Source of the DNA: Lytechinus variegatus
Taxonomy: Eukaryota > Echinodermata > Echinoidea > Temnopleuroida > Toxopneustidae
Assembly (NCBI RefSeq): GCF_018143015.1
Contig: NC_054757.1
Location: 22,335,785 to 22,399,784, forward strand
Direction of reading: 5' to 3'
DNA: 64,000 bases
The position numbers were made by a program, and so were the translations under genes. Positions within the stretch are counted from its first letter, which is position 1, and every line of letters begins with the position of its first letter. A model generated the notes under the pieces. That model did no database searches and was not told where the DNA came from. It saw only the letters and a program-made list of their open reading frames with translations. Shown piece after piece: positions 1 through 11,990 of the stretch.

Positions 1-755
1 TAGGATTTTCCGAGGGTGCTTTTGTGCCCGAGTAATTTTTCCTTGGACTGTCATACCTCATATTTGCTCAAATTCTACTTTAATCTTGAATTACAACCAT
101 TGAACAAATAAAATAAATGCATTCCCAGTCTCCATACATTCAAGTTGCAAAATTCACTATACACATCCATGTATACAATCATAGCATGCAGGTCACAAGA
201 GGCATTAAAACTTCTGTCACACTGTAAATTCTCCAAAGACTCCAAACTGAATAATGAATTTAATTTATTCAATTTATTAATTTTAATGGAAAACAAATAT
301 GTTTATTATTAGCTCAGAAAATAAGGACATCATTACCCAAGGTTTGTTTTGTGATAAAAAAAACATATTACCAAGGAATGCATGTATACCTGCATAATAA
401 AATTATTTAAATTATTTTTACTTTGAGACAGTGTGAAATATCTCTTTTTGACCTATAAATGTAGACCTTGAATCAGAAATAAATGCAATCAATTGGAAAT
501 TTCAAACAATGAATCCTTTAAACATACATGTAGATGGCAATATTGAACATGATACACATGCAATCAATAAACATGATTGGTAATGATTGATTGCAAACGT
601 TTGTGAAACAAGGCCTGGAGTTTGTTTTTAATGAGTGTGACAGGAGTCCTATGACCCATTACATAAAGCTTGATCATGACTCTTCATGAGGCTCATATTT
701 ACAAAGCTGCCAACCTAAACAAGAACATTTCAATATCAGCATTTTTAAAGGAAAT
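1..755. other. GFPT intron 3 (distal part), no gene seen
   Basis: AT-rich sequence. I see no exon-like segment, and in particular no continuation of the GFPT amidotransferase domain. Short tracts of A and T only. Confidence 0.5.
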
Positions 756-910
756 CAGGGGTCTGTTGCAGAAAGAGTTGCGTTTAAACGCTAATTTTGT
801 CAAAAAAAAAAATCGCAAGTCCCAAATGCGCGCTGTTGATTGGTTGAAAATCAAGTTGCCCTTGATTTTTAGAGTTGCGATTGATTGTAACTCTTTGCAA
901 CAAACCCCAG
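756..910. mobile_element. Short inverted-repeat element (MITE), CAGGGGTCTGTTGC termini
   Basis: About 155 bp. The left end CAGGGGTCTGTTGC mirrors the right end (CTGGGGTTTGTTGC when reversed), and GAGTTGCG words inside are also mirrored. There is no coding capacity. CAGGG ends suggest a non-autonomous hAT-like element. It lies in GFPT intron 3. Confidence 0.65.
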
Positions 911-1991
911 TATTCACAAAGAAATACAGGCACCATACAACACGTTACACTGAAACTTTACAAATCGGTATTTTGCATGAAACCATCAGTATTCTTTTTT
1001 TTTAGTACTAAATTTACGACAAATCTGTATTGCTTGGCAGCTCTGTATTTACTATGCATCATACACAGTTCAATCAAACGTAGAAATCGGCAACAGAATC
1101 AATCGCTATCAAAGCTTCATGTTACGGGGCCCTAGTCATGCAAACATTACATGTACATGCACTCATAGCACTTTACTACCTGTAACTATATTGTGAGTTC
1201 CATTAGAGATAGGTGTAGTCAAGGAGATTACAGTGAGGAGAGACATAGGTGAATGGTGAGAGACACAATGCAATAAGTACTGGTAAGATATGAATATTCA
1301 ATCAAATACACACTGTTATGGGCATAACATTTTCATAAACCTTGAAGTGAAGGCAGCATAAGATATACATGAGGGCAATGATTGATTTTGCCCCCGTGAC
1401 AGCCCAAATCATCCCTAAAACTCCCCCCAAAATGCATACTTTGGGATGACTTTTCCTTCTAGATTCCCCTAAAGAACTGTCACAAACGATATTCAAAATT
1501 TAGAAAATCACTATACACACATATGGCAGAATAATATTTGATTTTATTGCATTATCTACTACATGTAGGTACCCTCTACTACTTCTTCTCAAAAGCAGCA
1601 TATTTACTGGGGCAGGGCAACTGTTCTGCACCCCCCCCCCCCCCTATGATTTTTTTTTTGAAGAAAAAAGGGAGGGGAAACAGAGGAAGCATAAAAAAAA
1701 CAGAAAAGTATTAAAACAAGAAGTTTGAATACTACATAATTAACCCCATGATTCTTTCCAATGTATGTCACTCTGCTGCCATTAAAAAATTCTATACCAG
1801 CAGAGAGTACATGTAATTCCTCAAAAATCTATGTGCACCGAATAGGTAGTCTAGCTAGCCGGGTAATAATAGCGGGGCCCGCTGGGAGAACAGTGTTTGG
1901 AACTGAAGTGGCTACCCTGGGTAAATATACTGTCATTTTTTTTATTATTATTATTATTTTACACCAATCCAATCCCTCATCAAAAACTTAC
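911..1991. other. GFPT intron 3 (proximal part)
   Basis: No exon recognised. It contains a homopolymer C run near 1630 next to a T run, a CATGTTACGGGGCCC word near 1120 that resembles the end of the CTCCGTAA-type MITE at 22127-22290, and a short ATT repeat just outside the exon 3 donor (1940-1960). Confidence 0.45.
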
Positions 1992-2099
1992 TGAAAATTT
2001 CTTCCTCAAGGGCCTTGACCTTTCCTCTCTTCTTGATGATGCGGATTGGGCGGTCGGTGTTAGTATCCTGTTCATTGTTACCCCCATCAATAGCAAGAC
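1992..2099 (-). CDS. GFPT1: GFPT coding exon 3
   Basis: 108 nt between TTTTCAG and GTAAGT on the minus strand. It encodes LAIDGGN, a short variable segment, then [17 protein letters not shown], in the position and spacing of the equivalent human segment (IQLIKKKGKVKALDEEV). It ends in phase 1, so the gene must continue past the window start. Confidence 0.88.
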
Positions 2100-5000
2100 C
2101 TGAAAATGGACAGTAAAGAGACATCAATGACAATAATGTGATGAAATTATGACATGTATCTAGAGTCAAACACAAAAATTAGACACTGAGACATAGGATG
2201 GTACTTTCATAGCACTGAGGTTAATACATGGATTGCCATCTGTTTTGTTGAGCATTCTATTTTATTTAGTAATTCATGCCCGCCTCCCCGCTCACGTCTC
2301 CCTCTCTTTTTCCCTTTCCTTTTCTTCTTTTCTCTGCCCTTTCCTTTGTATTGTTTCTTGTATTGTATTTTTGTCTATATCTTATAGGCATATCCCGCCA
2401 CAAGCCTCAGCTTTTAGGGTATACACCTTCTTCCTTAAATCAAACATGTACACAAATTGATTTATGTATGAACTTATGTTTACAAGAAAAATATGTGATG
2501 AAATGAAAGAAAATAAATGTTTTGTTTGAACTGAATTGAATTTGAATCTCATTCTGCAGCTATAGTCCTTGGTCCCATCTTACAAAGAGTTGCGATTGAT
2601 CCAATCAACCACAAGTATGGAAAGCCAGCAACACCAACATCTAAAATGCATGTTTGTTCAAAATGTTTTATAAGTGATGTATACTCAAACATAAATCATT
2701 GTCTTGAAAACTCTGTGTGCTCCTATTTGTTTACAAAGCGCATTGTGCAAATTTCTCATCGATTAACATGTAGTTCTTGGATAGACATTCCCTGAAGAAA
2801 CTGATCAATATCAAAACCTTCAATTAAAAAAAATATATGCTACATGTGTGTACATGAATAAAAGAATTTTGTGTGAATTGGGTTATTCAAAATTAACTGT
2901 ATACAATGTAAATTTCAAATACAAGAGGCCTATGTGGAAGTGAAGGGGACTGAATTTAAAACAACTGACTCAGGAAAAAGGTAAAGTTTGAATCTCTTTT
3001 CCTATTTCGGCATATTTTGTGTCCAAAATTGGGAACACTGATGAAAATGCATGAAGTGCTCAGAGAAAAAAATGAATTAACATATTTTCATAGTAAATTA
3101 ATAAATTTGCTAAACAAACAGTATTTTCATGCAAAAAAGGGCGAAAAAACATGTTGCTGTAACATGACAACGCAGATGAAAGTCAAATTTCAATATATAC
3201 ATGTATGATCTCTTACTCGGCCATAATAAAATAAATACAGAAAATGTGGAGACTCCTGCAGCTAAGGCAAGGCAAATTATAATGTAATAAATCAGAAATT
3301 GTCTTGTATATGATGCCAGGCATGAAAGTCGAGCTGCCAACATTGTTAAATAATCAACATCTGGCCCCATCACATACACTGTCAGGCTTTAGATTGCAAA
3401 TATGACTTAATTTTAGGGATATTGATTTTAATTGAACTGTTTAATAAAAATTTAAGAACAATTCTTCATGCACCAAAGAATATAGATGGCGACTATCTGA
3501 AGTTCTTATTGCAAAAGAGGTTCCTAATTGGTAAATACTCTCTTTGTTGCTTCGGTAAATTTCAGGTTTTAACTTGCACCAGGTGTTCATCATTTATCAA
3601 CAGCTGCCAGGCTGCACCCATCAATAATCAGTATTTACATTTTGGCAGGCAAACGTGTTTGTTTTTTAAAACCATACTCATTACTGGCTCCAACCTTCCT
3701 ATCCTACATTGATGTATCTCTGTCATTTGTTTTTTACAGTGCTGTACTTACATAGCATAATTTCAATCATTAAAAGTGAATGAAACCATTGGAACAAGAT
3801 AGCTTGTGTGAAAAAAGAAAAATAAAAGAAACAGATCAACGAAAGTTTGAGAAAAATCGGACAAATAATGAGAAAGTTATGAGCATTTGAATATTGCGAT
3901 CACTAATGCTATGGAGATAGCAAATTGGCAATGCGACAAAGATGTGTGATGTCACTTGTGAACAACTCTCCCCATTACTTTAGTATATATTTCACTAGAA
4001 TTGCCTCTTTCATCACATCTATCCATAAATCATGTGTTCTTTCTACATGAGGGCATGTAACACATATTTTTTAAGATTACATCATGGATAGAGTTTGTAT
4101 CACCACAAGAAAAAGCAAAAAGAGACATTTTGAGGGTATTTTATAGTCCACCAAAGGGAAAGTTGTTCATCAGTGACATCACACATCCTTGTCGCATTGC
4201 CAATGTGATGATCTCCATAGCATTAGTGATTGCAATATTCAAATGCTCATAACTTTCTCACTATTTGTCCGATTTTTCTCAAACTTTCTTTATTCTTATT
4301 CTTTGATTTTTCTGTTTCTACACAAGCCTATTTGTTCCAAAGGTTTCATTCCCCTTTAATGATATTCTCCCTATTACTTTAAGGCTAACACACACAGAAG
4401 TATACTGCACATACTTTTAAAAATCCTATTTTTGTTATAGAATTTTTTTCTTTGTATTTTGAATGAAAAAAACCTCTTAGTTATACATGTATCTAATAAT
4501 ACTTTATACTGATTGGCGGTCATTGTAAAAAAGAGATTTCATGAAATTATTGAAAGGTCACAACAATGCAACAAGGCATCTTTGCATAGATATCCCTGAA
4601 AAAAAATACCATTGCATAAATGTAGTACATACACCTTTAAGCTTGGACAATAAAGACCCTCTATAGTTTGCAGCATGCATGATCTAGCATGTACAAGGGT
4701 GCGGGTAAAGACTGGCATTGATATTTTGGGGGTAAAATATGCGCACTTAAACACAATATTGCCTTACGAATGTTGTTATCATTATCTATTGAACGATAGA
4801 CCTGTATGAATGAACACCTGTACTAAGCACATTAGCAATGTTATGATTATCAATAAACAAACAGGTACTTTAATTGCAGCTAAATGAAAAAAAAAGATAT
4901 GCACAGAAAAGGGGAAGATGGTGAAGATGGAGTACAAAAACAGAACAAATGATCAATTGAACAAGCTTGGGAAAGACTTCCATATCTCCCCTCCACTAAT

Positions 5001-7937
5001 TTAAAAAATACTTCTCCAAACCCCCTCCTTTCGTTCTCTTTTTCTTCTTTTTTTTCCTTCTTACTTCCGGTTGGAGCTTGGATTCGAACCTCTCGTTGCT
5101 GATCGAGGCATCTTCTGTCTGTCGCCTTACTCACTGAGCTAGCAGGAATTGTTGAAAGCAATGGGTTTCAGAACGGTTATCAACCGATATTATGACTAGT
5201 CTACTCTCCAAGAGTATTGGGTATTTATTTTTCTGACTAAATAAACCGATGCCACTGGGAATTACACACACTTGAATTTTTGACGGAATAAAGCCATATT
5301 TTGGTATGTATCCAACTTTTCCTTCTTAAATCTCTTAGATATATGTTAGATAATTCTTGATAAACCTTTTCCATATTTTTTTTTTCAATTTTAGTGGCTC
5401 AGGGGACATATGGAAGTCTTGCCCAAGCTTGATAAAAACAACTACATTACCTGCTGAATCATAGCCTCTGTACTCCAGCCTTTTAAGACCATTAATGAGC
5501 AACTCCAGGATAGCCTTTCGCTGCTTGGGAACCAGAAAGTTGATGTATGCAAATATACCTGCAAATTATTGAAAAAAATAAACAATGACTAGATCTATCT
5601 TTATCATGGTCAAATCTACAGGTTCTAAGATCACTGACTGAATATATTTTGATTGATAGAAATAATCTCATATCTGTGGGCATTTGAGTCACAACTGATG
5701 CTAACTCAGCAAACTTAGGAAACTTGCCATTTATAAACTGTGACATGGGTTCACAAATTCTAACCTTATTATACACACAAAAAAAACAGCACAACCCTAA
5801 TTCTAGTTTTGACTAGACTGAAGAGTTATCGGCCCGTGGCTATAGACAACGTATAAGTGAACTAACGTTTTATAGGTCGCGATTTAAAACTGTTTTTAAG
5901 CGAAATTTACAGTTTCAAGTTTTCCATTATCAGGGTAATATAAATAACTTAAGTAATTGCATTCCTTGGATTGGAGTTATTGAAAAAATTCCTCTGGATG
6001 ATTGAGAAATCTTTCATCTAAGACATTTTCACCTAAGCTGGCATTTTTTCTTGCAAGTCGCCATCTTGAATCTGAATCTGAATCTGTGAATCTCTCTGAA
6101 TCTGTGAAGTTCCTGGTCCTGATCCTCAAGTGGATATTGATGACCAATAAGAACGTTAGCGATCGAGAGAGCTCAATATTTTTAGTACATTTTGGAGTTG
6201 AGTCCCACCACTTTGCAGTTGGCTGGAGGGACTAGAGTAATTATTCCTTTCACTATAGTATCCCACAGTTTATTTTTGAATGTCTCAGGGGTCTTGGAAC
6301 AAATGACATCAGGAGGAAGAAGGTTCCAAGCCCGGATGGTTTTCGGGAAGAATGAATGACGGTAGGTGTCATCTTGAATGACATCATTATCCTTATTAAC
6401 TTTTTAATGTCTCGATATATTGAATGTCGTCTTGCAACACACGATCGTAGCGGTTTAGCTCACATGTGGAGCAGATCATATAATATCAAAGCAATATCGA
6501 TATCACATTCCAAAATTATGTTCACTGGTAAATACTTCATATTTTGGCTGCCATTTATTTTGGGGGGCGATTCTTGAGACCAAGACAAGTAAACATCAGT
6601 AGCTATTTTTATCACCTTTTAATCTCTTTTTATTCACACGTCTTGATTCTTCACATTCTCAAGACATTATTTGGGTAGTTTCTAAACCTTTAGACTATAA
6701 ATTCGATTTTTTAAATAGCTGGATGATACTAGTCGCCCTCATTGGTGACAGTGATAACACATGCAGGCTCGCACTTAGACAGCTGGCAGCCGTCTGTTTC
6801 GAGAAGTTTTTTTAACATTTTTTTTTTTAATTCTCCTCGTACTCAGACGGCTCGCTATCGTGTAGCCACCATTAGGGGACTTGCAATGCAAAATCCCCCC
6901 GTCGGGGCTCTTCAATTTTTGTCTTTAATGAATAAAAATTTTGAAAGTTAACACAACCAAAATGCAAATTAAAATTCCCTCTTGGCATTAATTTCCCCAA
7001 AACAGAGAAAAATCAAGTTAAAAGGAACAAAAACAGTGACTTACCTCGGCTGTCGCGCAAATTCACATCCCCGTTTTATCCGATCTTAAGTACATAAACA
7101 TATGGCCATTGAGTCCCCTGTACAGATCGCGCTAGAACTTCGGTCTCTGTATTTGGTGAGTGAAGCCAACGGAGTTCAGCTGAACAACCAACATAACAGA
7201 GACCGAAGCTTTTGGTCTAGCTCGCACTAACACACTACCATCAGTGAATGGGGATTTATTCTAGTGAGATGTCAAAAATTATACTAGGCATAAGCCAGGA
7301 AATCCCCAGAAACGATGGTCATTCCTGTCTAGTTTTGGCTAGATCTAATCTATTAAAAAAATGCCAAAATAGCTCAGGAAGTTCATCCAGATGAGCTAGA
7401 TTTCATCACAGTGCATGATCATGCATCTCATCTAGTATGCTGTCTTTACTTTAGTTAAGACTTTATTGACCCCGATTTATCACTAATCTCCGAAGAGTGG
7501 AGCCTGGAGGATCAAAAGTCAGACTCCTAGAGAGATTACCGGTAGGCTAGTTGGTTTTACTAAATGCAGAAAATTCCCCCCCAAAAAAAAAAAAAAAAAA
7601 TGTTGGAAGGTTTGAAGAAAATACAAAAATATCTTTGATTTTTTTTTAAATGTCACAGCGTACAGCCGGCAGCCGAGCTCCTACTCCTAGTCCTAGGCTA
7701 GCGAGCGATAGCGGAACGTTGCGGGGTAGTCCACGGAACATCAGCGGGGCGGCTACCGAGTCGATAGGCAAGCGAGGTGAAGCAATGCCAATCACGATCA
7801 CGCAAACCTGAAAAATAGCAACGACAAACTTTTTGGAAACACAGATCAATTTTCAAGCATAAAATTCTATTCTACCACAAATTTACTGATCCAGACATCT
7901 AACACTTACATATTCACAGCTTTCACTTACCGCACAT
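1992..7937 (-). CDS. GFPT1: Glutamine--fructose-6-phosphate aminotransferase, 5' three exons (gene continues off the left edge)
   Basis: Rate-limiting enzyme of the hexosamine pathway in the cytosol: fructose-6-phosphate plus glutamine gives glucosamine-6-phosphate and glutamate. Three minus-strand exons join in frame: 7937-7931, 5558-5451 and 2099-1992, giving 74 codons plus one base. The product begins [10 protein letters not shown] and has [10 protein letters not shown] at about residues 30-39 and [14 protein letters not shown] at about 59-72, which is the start of the class-II glutamine amidotransferase domain of animal GFAT. Cys2 is the N-terminal nucleophile exposed after removal of Met1. 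All junctions are AG/GT, and exon 1 carries only seven coding bases, as I recall for vertebrate GFPT1. The rest of the amidotransferase domain and both isomerase domains are not in 1-1991, so the next exon must lie outside. GFPT1 versus GFPT2 cannot be decided; the symbol means the family. The gene is divergent from RNF181. Confidence 0.9.
2103..2566 (+). repeat. Probable retroposon 3' tail in GFPT intron 2
   Basis: The segment near 2470-2545 ends in ATGAAATGAAAGAAAATAAATG followed by GAATTGAATTTGAATC-like repeats, the style of a LINE 3' end on the plus strand. Pyrimidine-rich sequence precedes it (2285-2350). No reverse transcriptase segment was seen, so the identity is tentative. Confidence 0.35.
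2567..2800. mobile_element. Partial copy of the CTTACAAAGAGTTGCG MITE family
   Basis: It starts with CATCTTACAAAGAGTTGCGA and shares interior words (CATGTTTGTTCAAAAT, TTTGTTTACAAAG) with the complete element at 23893-24168, in the same order. The right terminal repeat is missing, so this copy is truncated. Confidence 0.6.
2801..3769. other. GFPT intron 2, no gene seen
   Basis: AT-rich single-copy-looking sequence without a recognisable exon or repeat boundary. Confidence 0.4.
3774..4355. mobile_element. TTAA-flanked palindromic element (piggyBac-like MITE), copy A
   Basis: The left end AAGTGAATGAAACC and right end GGTTTCATTCCCCT are mirrored, each bordered by TTAA (3770-3773 and 4356-4359). 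The two arms stay complementary deep into the element, for example GATGTGTGATGTCACTTGTGAACA against its reverse near 4170. There is no open frame. TTAA duplication points to the piggyBac superfamily. A second copy lies at 37110-37730. Confidence 0.75.
4360..5450. other. GFPT intron 2, proximal part
   Basis: AT-rich with a pyrimidine-rich tract at 4985-5060. Apart from the tRNA-derived repeat at 5060-5150, nothing is recognised. Confidence 0.4.
5060..5150 (-). mobile_element. tRNA-derived SINE
   Basis: On the minus strand an A box (TAGCTCAGTGAGTAAGG, 5141-5125) is followed by a B box (GGTTCGAATCC, 5090-5080) at tRNA-like spacing, then an A-rich tail toward 5030. The acceptor and T stems do not pair well, so this is a tRNA-like retroposon and not a working tRNA gene. 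Confidence 0.65.
5451..5558 (-). CDS. GFPT1: GFPT coding exon 2
   Basis: 108 nt between TTTGCAG and GTAATG on the minus strand, encoding Gly3 through the first base of Gly39. It includes [16 protein letters not shown] and [12 protein letters not shown], diagnostic of the glutaminase domain of GFAT. Confidence 0.9.
6182..6376 (-). mobile_element. Non-LTR retrotransposon (LINE) ORF2 C-terminal fragment
   Basis: Minus-strand translation reads [20 protein letters not shown], then a segment including [12 protein letters not shown], then a TAA at 6184-6182. The pattern 'YxxSFFPRTIxxWNxLPxxV...TFKxxL' is the usual C-terminal end of CR1/L2/jockey-type reverse transcriptase ORFs. Upstream reverse transcriptase domains are absent, so this is a 5'-truncated insertion in GFPT intron 1. 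Confidence 0.75.
6377..7126. other. GFPT intron 1, no gene seen
   Basis: No exon recognised. A T-rich run lies at 6805-6830 and a short C run near 6895. Confidence 0.4.
7127..7229. repeat. Hairpin-forming inverted repeat
   Basis: CTTCGGTCTCTGT (7138-7150) and its exact complement ACAGAGACCGAAG (7196-7208) enclose about 45 nt. Weaker pairing (CTAGA words) extends outward on both sides. It may be a small MITE in GFPT intron 1 about 730 bp downstream of the start codon. Confidence 0.6.
7931..7937 (-). CDS. GFPT1: GFPT coding exon 1 (Met-Cys-Gly)
   Basis: Minus-strand ATGTGCG followed by the donor GTAAGTG. It encodes Met1, the catalytic Cys2 and the first base of Gly3. The ATG has A at -3 (CAAAATGT). 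The 5' untranslated part runs upstream from 7938; its end is not visible. Confidence 0.85.
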
Positions 7938-8100
7938 TTTGCCAGTTATCTTGGATTTTTCCTGTTGTTTCGTAGAACAGAACGGCCCGTTGTCAATAAC
8001 GCGACGAGAATGCAAGGAAAGGCGTGTCCAAGATCTGGTTCTGATTAGCATAAAATTACGTTACCACGAATCTTATTGGTCATTATGCTCTAATGCCTAG
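7938..8100 (-). promoter_or_regulatory. Probable 5' UTR and promoter zone of GFPT
   Basis: Directly upstream of the GFPT start codon. It contains several CpGs (around 7980-8010, GTCAATAACGCGACG) and no clear TATA box on the minus strand. The call rests only on position. Confidence 0.35.
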
Positions 8101-8412
8101 AAATTTAACCAATGGCTTCCCATTACATACCTGCGACCAAGCTACGGGAGAGTCCATGTGCAATTGTTGACTGACCTGAGTAAACACACCCAACCCTAAA
8201 AGTGGGTACGTGGCATATCAGATTCATATTTGTGTGAAATTGCATGATAGATATCATCATAACATTATTTGTCAGATTTGTCGAATGACAAAGATTCGAA
8301 ACCTCTGTCAAACAAACTCATAACTCGAATCAGAAAGGGTTACTCTTTACAAGTAGACAAAGTACTATTTAAGTTCACCTGCATGACGGCGAAAAGTTAT
8401 ACTAGCCTAGTA

Positions 8413-9267
8413 GGGGAAGGCGGGGTAAGTTGTGACAGTTCTTGCTTTTTGCATGTTAGAATTGATATGATTAATAATCTTGTCGAAATAGGTACCTTGC
8501 CTTGAAATTTGATTCTTCTGAAATATTTTCCACCTATATATAACTTTCTATCCCCACACTGAAAGTCATCGTGACCTTTGAAAATAACGATGTCAAATGG
8601 CTCAACTTGCCCCATATATGGGGTAAGTTTGAGCCACCTTCTGGGGTAAGTTGAGCCACAAAAACTATGTACAAAATGTATGAGGGGAGAACCAGCATGT
8701 CAATTTTTTGTTTACAGTCTTTTCACTTGCTAATTCTCTATAAATACTAACATCCTTTAAAAGGAAAAGAGCAGTCATGTTAATTTGCTCCTTTCAGCCA
8801 GCATTTCAATCGATTTTATGGTTTGTTTGTTTTTCAAGATACCATAAGAATTACCATGGCTCAACTTGCCCCATGCTGTTTGGCTCAACTTGCCCCAGTC
8901 GGAACTTAGTGCGATAATTTTGTATCCACACATTTATTATGCATCCATCATATAATAGACTATGACAAGAATGAAGATCCATACCTGGACTAATAATGTT
9001 GTTATCATGTCTTTATTATATTCAAAGACGTGTGTGTTTATACAGCACTTATCTATTTCACACTCTTTTTTACTTTTTTGGCTGAAATTCATATTTTTCC
9101 CACTAAAAAACTACTTTTTGTTTCAAAGTTGAAAACAATGTGGTGGGGCTAGAGGTTATGCTATGGGTCTTCAATACATGACACCACCACAATTTCTGAC
9201 TCATTCATTAATGGCCTGGGGCTGGTGGCTCAACTTGCCCCTATGCTCAACTTACCCCGCCTTCCCC
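8413..9267. mobile_element. TA-flanked non-autonomous transposon (Tc1/mariner-like), GGGGTAAGTTGAGCC family
   Basis: The ends GGGGAAGGCGGGGTAAGTTG and CAACTTACCCCGCCTTCCCC are exact inverted complements, flanked by TA on both sides (8411-8412 and 9268-9269). Inside, GGGGTAAGTTGAGCC and GGCTCAACTTGCCCC words recur near both ends and near 8600-8650. No transposase frame is present. The TA duplication supports a mariner-type mechanism. Confidence 0.85.
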
Positions 9268-9269
9268 TA

Positions 9270-10065
9270 TATATTGTAAATATAAGAGTAAAAAAAATAT
9301 TTGTTTTATATAATTCTGTTTTATTGAAAAAAATCATGAAATCACGTATTAGAGAACAAAATCAAAGAAACAAGAAAAAAATAAAAGAAACAAAACATTG
9401 CAAAACGAAGAATATAAAAACACCTCTCATTCAAGCTAGGGTAGGCTCCAGTGGCTCCGAATTCTGTTGGATTTGATTCAGGTTGATATACTTCCCTTTC
9501 TTTGGTGTGCACACCCCTTTAAAGTTTACAAATAGTGATGATATGAGGGAATTCCACCAAAGATTAAGAAAGCAATTAGAATTTTAATGTTTTGATTTGT
9601 GACGACGTCATACGATCGATAAGCTGCCCATTAGGCCTTCAAAATTTCACATTTTAAATGTTTCGTGATATACTAAAATTTGTTTCCCGAGCGAATGTGA
9701 AGCTGTCTGCTGCATGATAGACTGAAATCCTTTTAATTCATATCGACATTTACTTACTGTTTATTGCACGATAATGCCGAGAAGCTGCTCGCATATATGA
9801 CAAATCAAAATTATTTTAAATTCTCAGAGTGACTTTTTTAATCCTTATAAATGACGGTACCATGTTGCAGCTCAAACCATTTCTTAGTAGGATCCATGCT
9901 CAAACCGTCTTTAATACATTTTTATTGTTTTTCTGTTATTTTTACAATTATTTTTTTGACGGAAATCCCCTTTCAGGTATGGGCCTTAATTTAGAAGCAG
10001 CAGATGGGGGGAGGGGCCTTCACAGTGTCCCCCTTTTTTTTAGCTTGTCAGCTTTACTTCGTGGC
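9270..10065. other. Intergenic, no gene seen
   Basis: A-rich segment at 9330-9420, then unremarkable AT-rich DNA. No exon recognised between the divergent GFPT and RNF181 genes. Confidence 0.4.
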
Positions 10066-11990
10066 CAGGGGCGACGGAACCGGGGGCCGCAAGGGGCATT
10101 AAAGACAATTCTCCGTAGGAAAAAAAGTTCCCTTTTTATTAAAATGGAAAACGATTTTTTTCCCAAAATGAAATGTGCATGCACTTTTTCAAAATGAAAT
10201 ACCTTTTGAAGTAAAACATAATATATTTTGGTTATAAAATCACAAGATTTTGGCTCACGCTTATAGCGCTCGTGTCAGTTATCATGGTTATTGCTTAGTA
10301 AGGTACTCAGCATCATATTCATACAACTATACAAGAATGCTTATAATTTCCAGTTTTCAGGTGGCATCATTCAGAGTGGTGAGATCACTATATGAAGCCT
10401 TTAACAGATTAATTAAAATTACAGCTCGTGCTTCTCGCTCGCGTTCATTTTTTAAATAGTAAGATACACATCCTTTTCACGATTACAAAAACTGGTGGGG
10501 ATGTTAAATTTTCATGTCTTATAAAATGAAATGTCCAAAAGTTTGAGCTCACGATTCAACATCTCGCAAGGATGCCCTTGACCAAAAGTGAGTTTTACTA
10601 CACTTCAGATTTGATTTTTTTTTTTACAAAACACGATACTTTATGCGGATGATAATATCATGGTCAAAAGATCATTTTGTAGCAAAATGCCAAGTTTAAT
10701 GTAAATGCCTTTTTTTACTTTGCCCCCCAGTTACGATCAATCCCGGGCGATCAATACTTTAATTCTGCCGCCCGACTTCAGCACCCAAAGCAAAAGATGC
10801 AGGGCCATGGTTTGCTATATTCTGCATGATCCTGCCTTTATTTAGGCCGGGGCAAGGGCAGGGTGATACGGGAATCAAAATCATGCAGTATAATGTACAT
10901 CGATCCTGGCTGGGCTGCTTGCTACTTCACTACTTATTATTGGTCTGAGTGAAATAAGTTAATTTTACGATAACATTTTTTTTTAGTCACTTAGTGAGAT
11001 TGCCGCCAGGTATACTGACCTAGTAGAGACATTTTAAGGACAGCGCCATTAACGGACATGTATCCCACTCATCAAATAATGCGAGCGCGAAGAGCGAGCT
11101 GAATATTTTTTATATTCAGACCTAAAAAGGGACATTATAAGCAGATTTTTTTTGTAATCATGATACGACCTGTTTCGCTAAACAAACAATGCAAGCGCGA
11201 AGTTTGTGTATACATTGACCCCAAACATGGACATTTTAAGAACTATATTTTTAGGAATAATGAGGCATACATAAATTATCTCACCATGGTCATCTAATGC
11301 GAGTGCCAAGCGCTTGCTGGTTAGGATAAAATCTAAACACATGAAGCACTTAATTGTAGTCACTGTAATCCTAATTATCATACACATCTCAATCAAATAT
11401 TTCGAGCGAGAAACTGAAAATTTAGGAAATTAGGACCTGAAAAGGGACTAGTTTGTAGGAATTCACTGAGACCAGGCTCACTAACCACTAATGATGCGAG
11501 CACGAAGCGCGAGCGGAAAATTGTTGATATTCAGCCTGATCAGGAAACTACATTTTAACCGAGGACTGATTTTAGGAATTCATGAAGAGCAGAATTCATT
11601 AATGCGAACGTAAGCACGGACAGGAAATGTTTTATGTTAAGACCTTAAAATGAAAAAGAAGCATATATGTCACTATAATAAAACAATAGTAACTCGAAGT
11701 GCGAGGAAATGTATTTGGTGCATATTGACTTAAAAACGGGAGGTTCTATATCTCGATAAACAGACAATGCGAGCACCAGGAAGAATAAAGACATATACTA
11801 GGCCCTAGCTGAGCAAATTATGTTTCATAAAGATATGAAAATGTGTTTTAATGTAATATAACACAACATTATTATAATATGAACAATATTTTTTCTTTCT
11901 ACATTTCTCTCCCTTTCTCCTCAGTTCCCTGTTTTTTCTCCAGCCGATGGGGGGGGGGGGGCTGCTGCCCCCCATAGTTACGCCACGGAT
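10066..11990. mobile_element. Composite hAT-like repeat DNA with GCGAGCGCGAAG subrepeats
   Basis: It starts with CAGGGGCGACGGAACCGGGG and ends with GGGGCTGC...CATAGTTACGCCACGG. Irregular subrepeats with the core ATGCGAGCGCGAAGCGCGAGC recur every ~100-120 bp from 11080 to 11610. A reverse-oriented set lies at 10250-10450. The right part (11080-11985) aligns by eye with the complete element at 43681-44737, so this is an older, rearranged relative. No transposase was seen. Confidence 0.65.
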
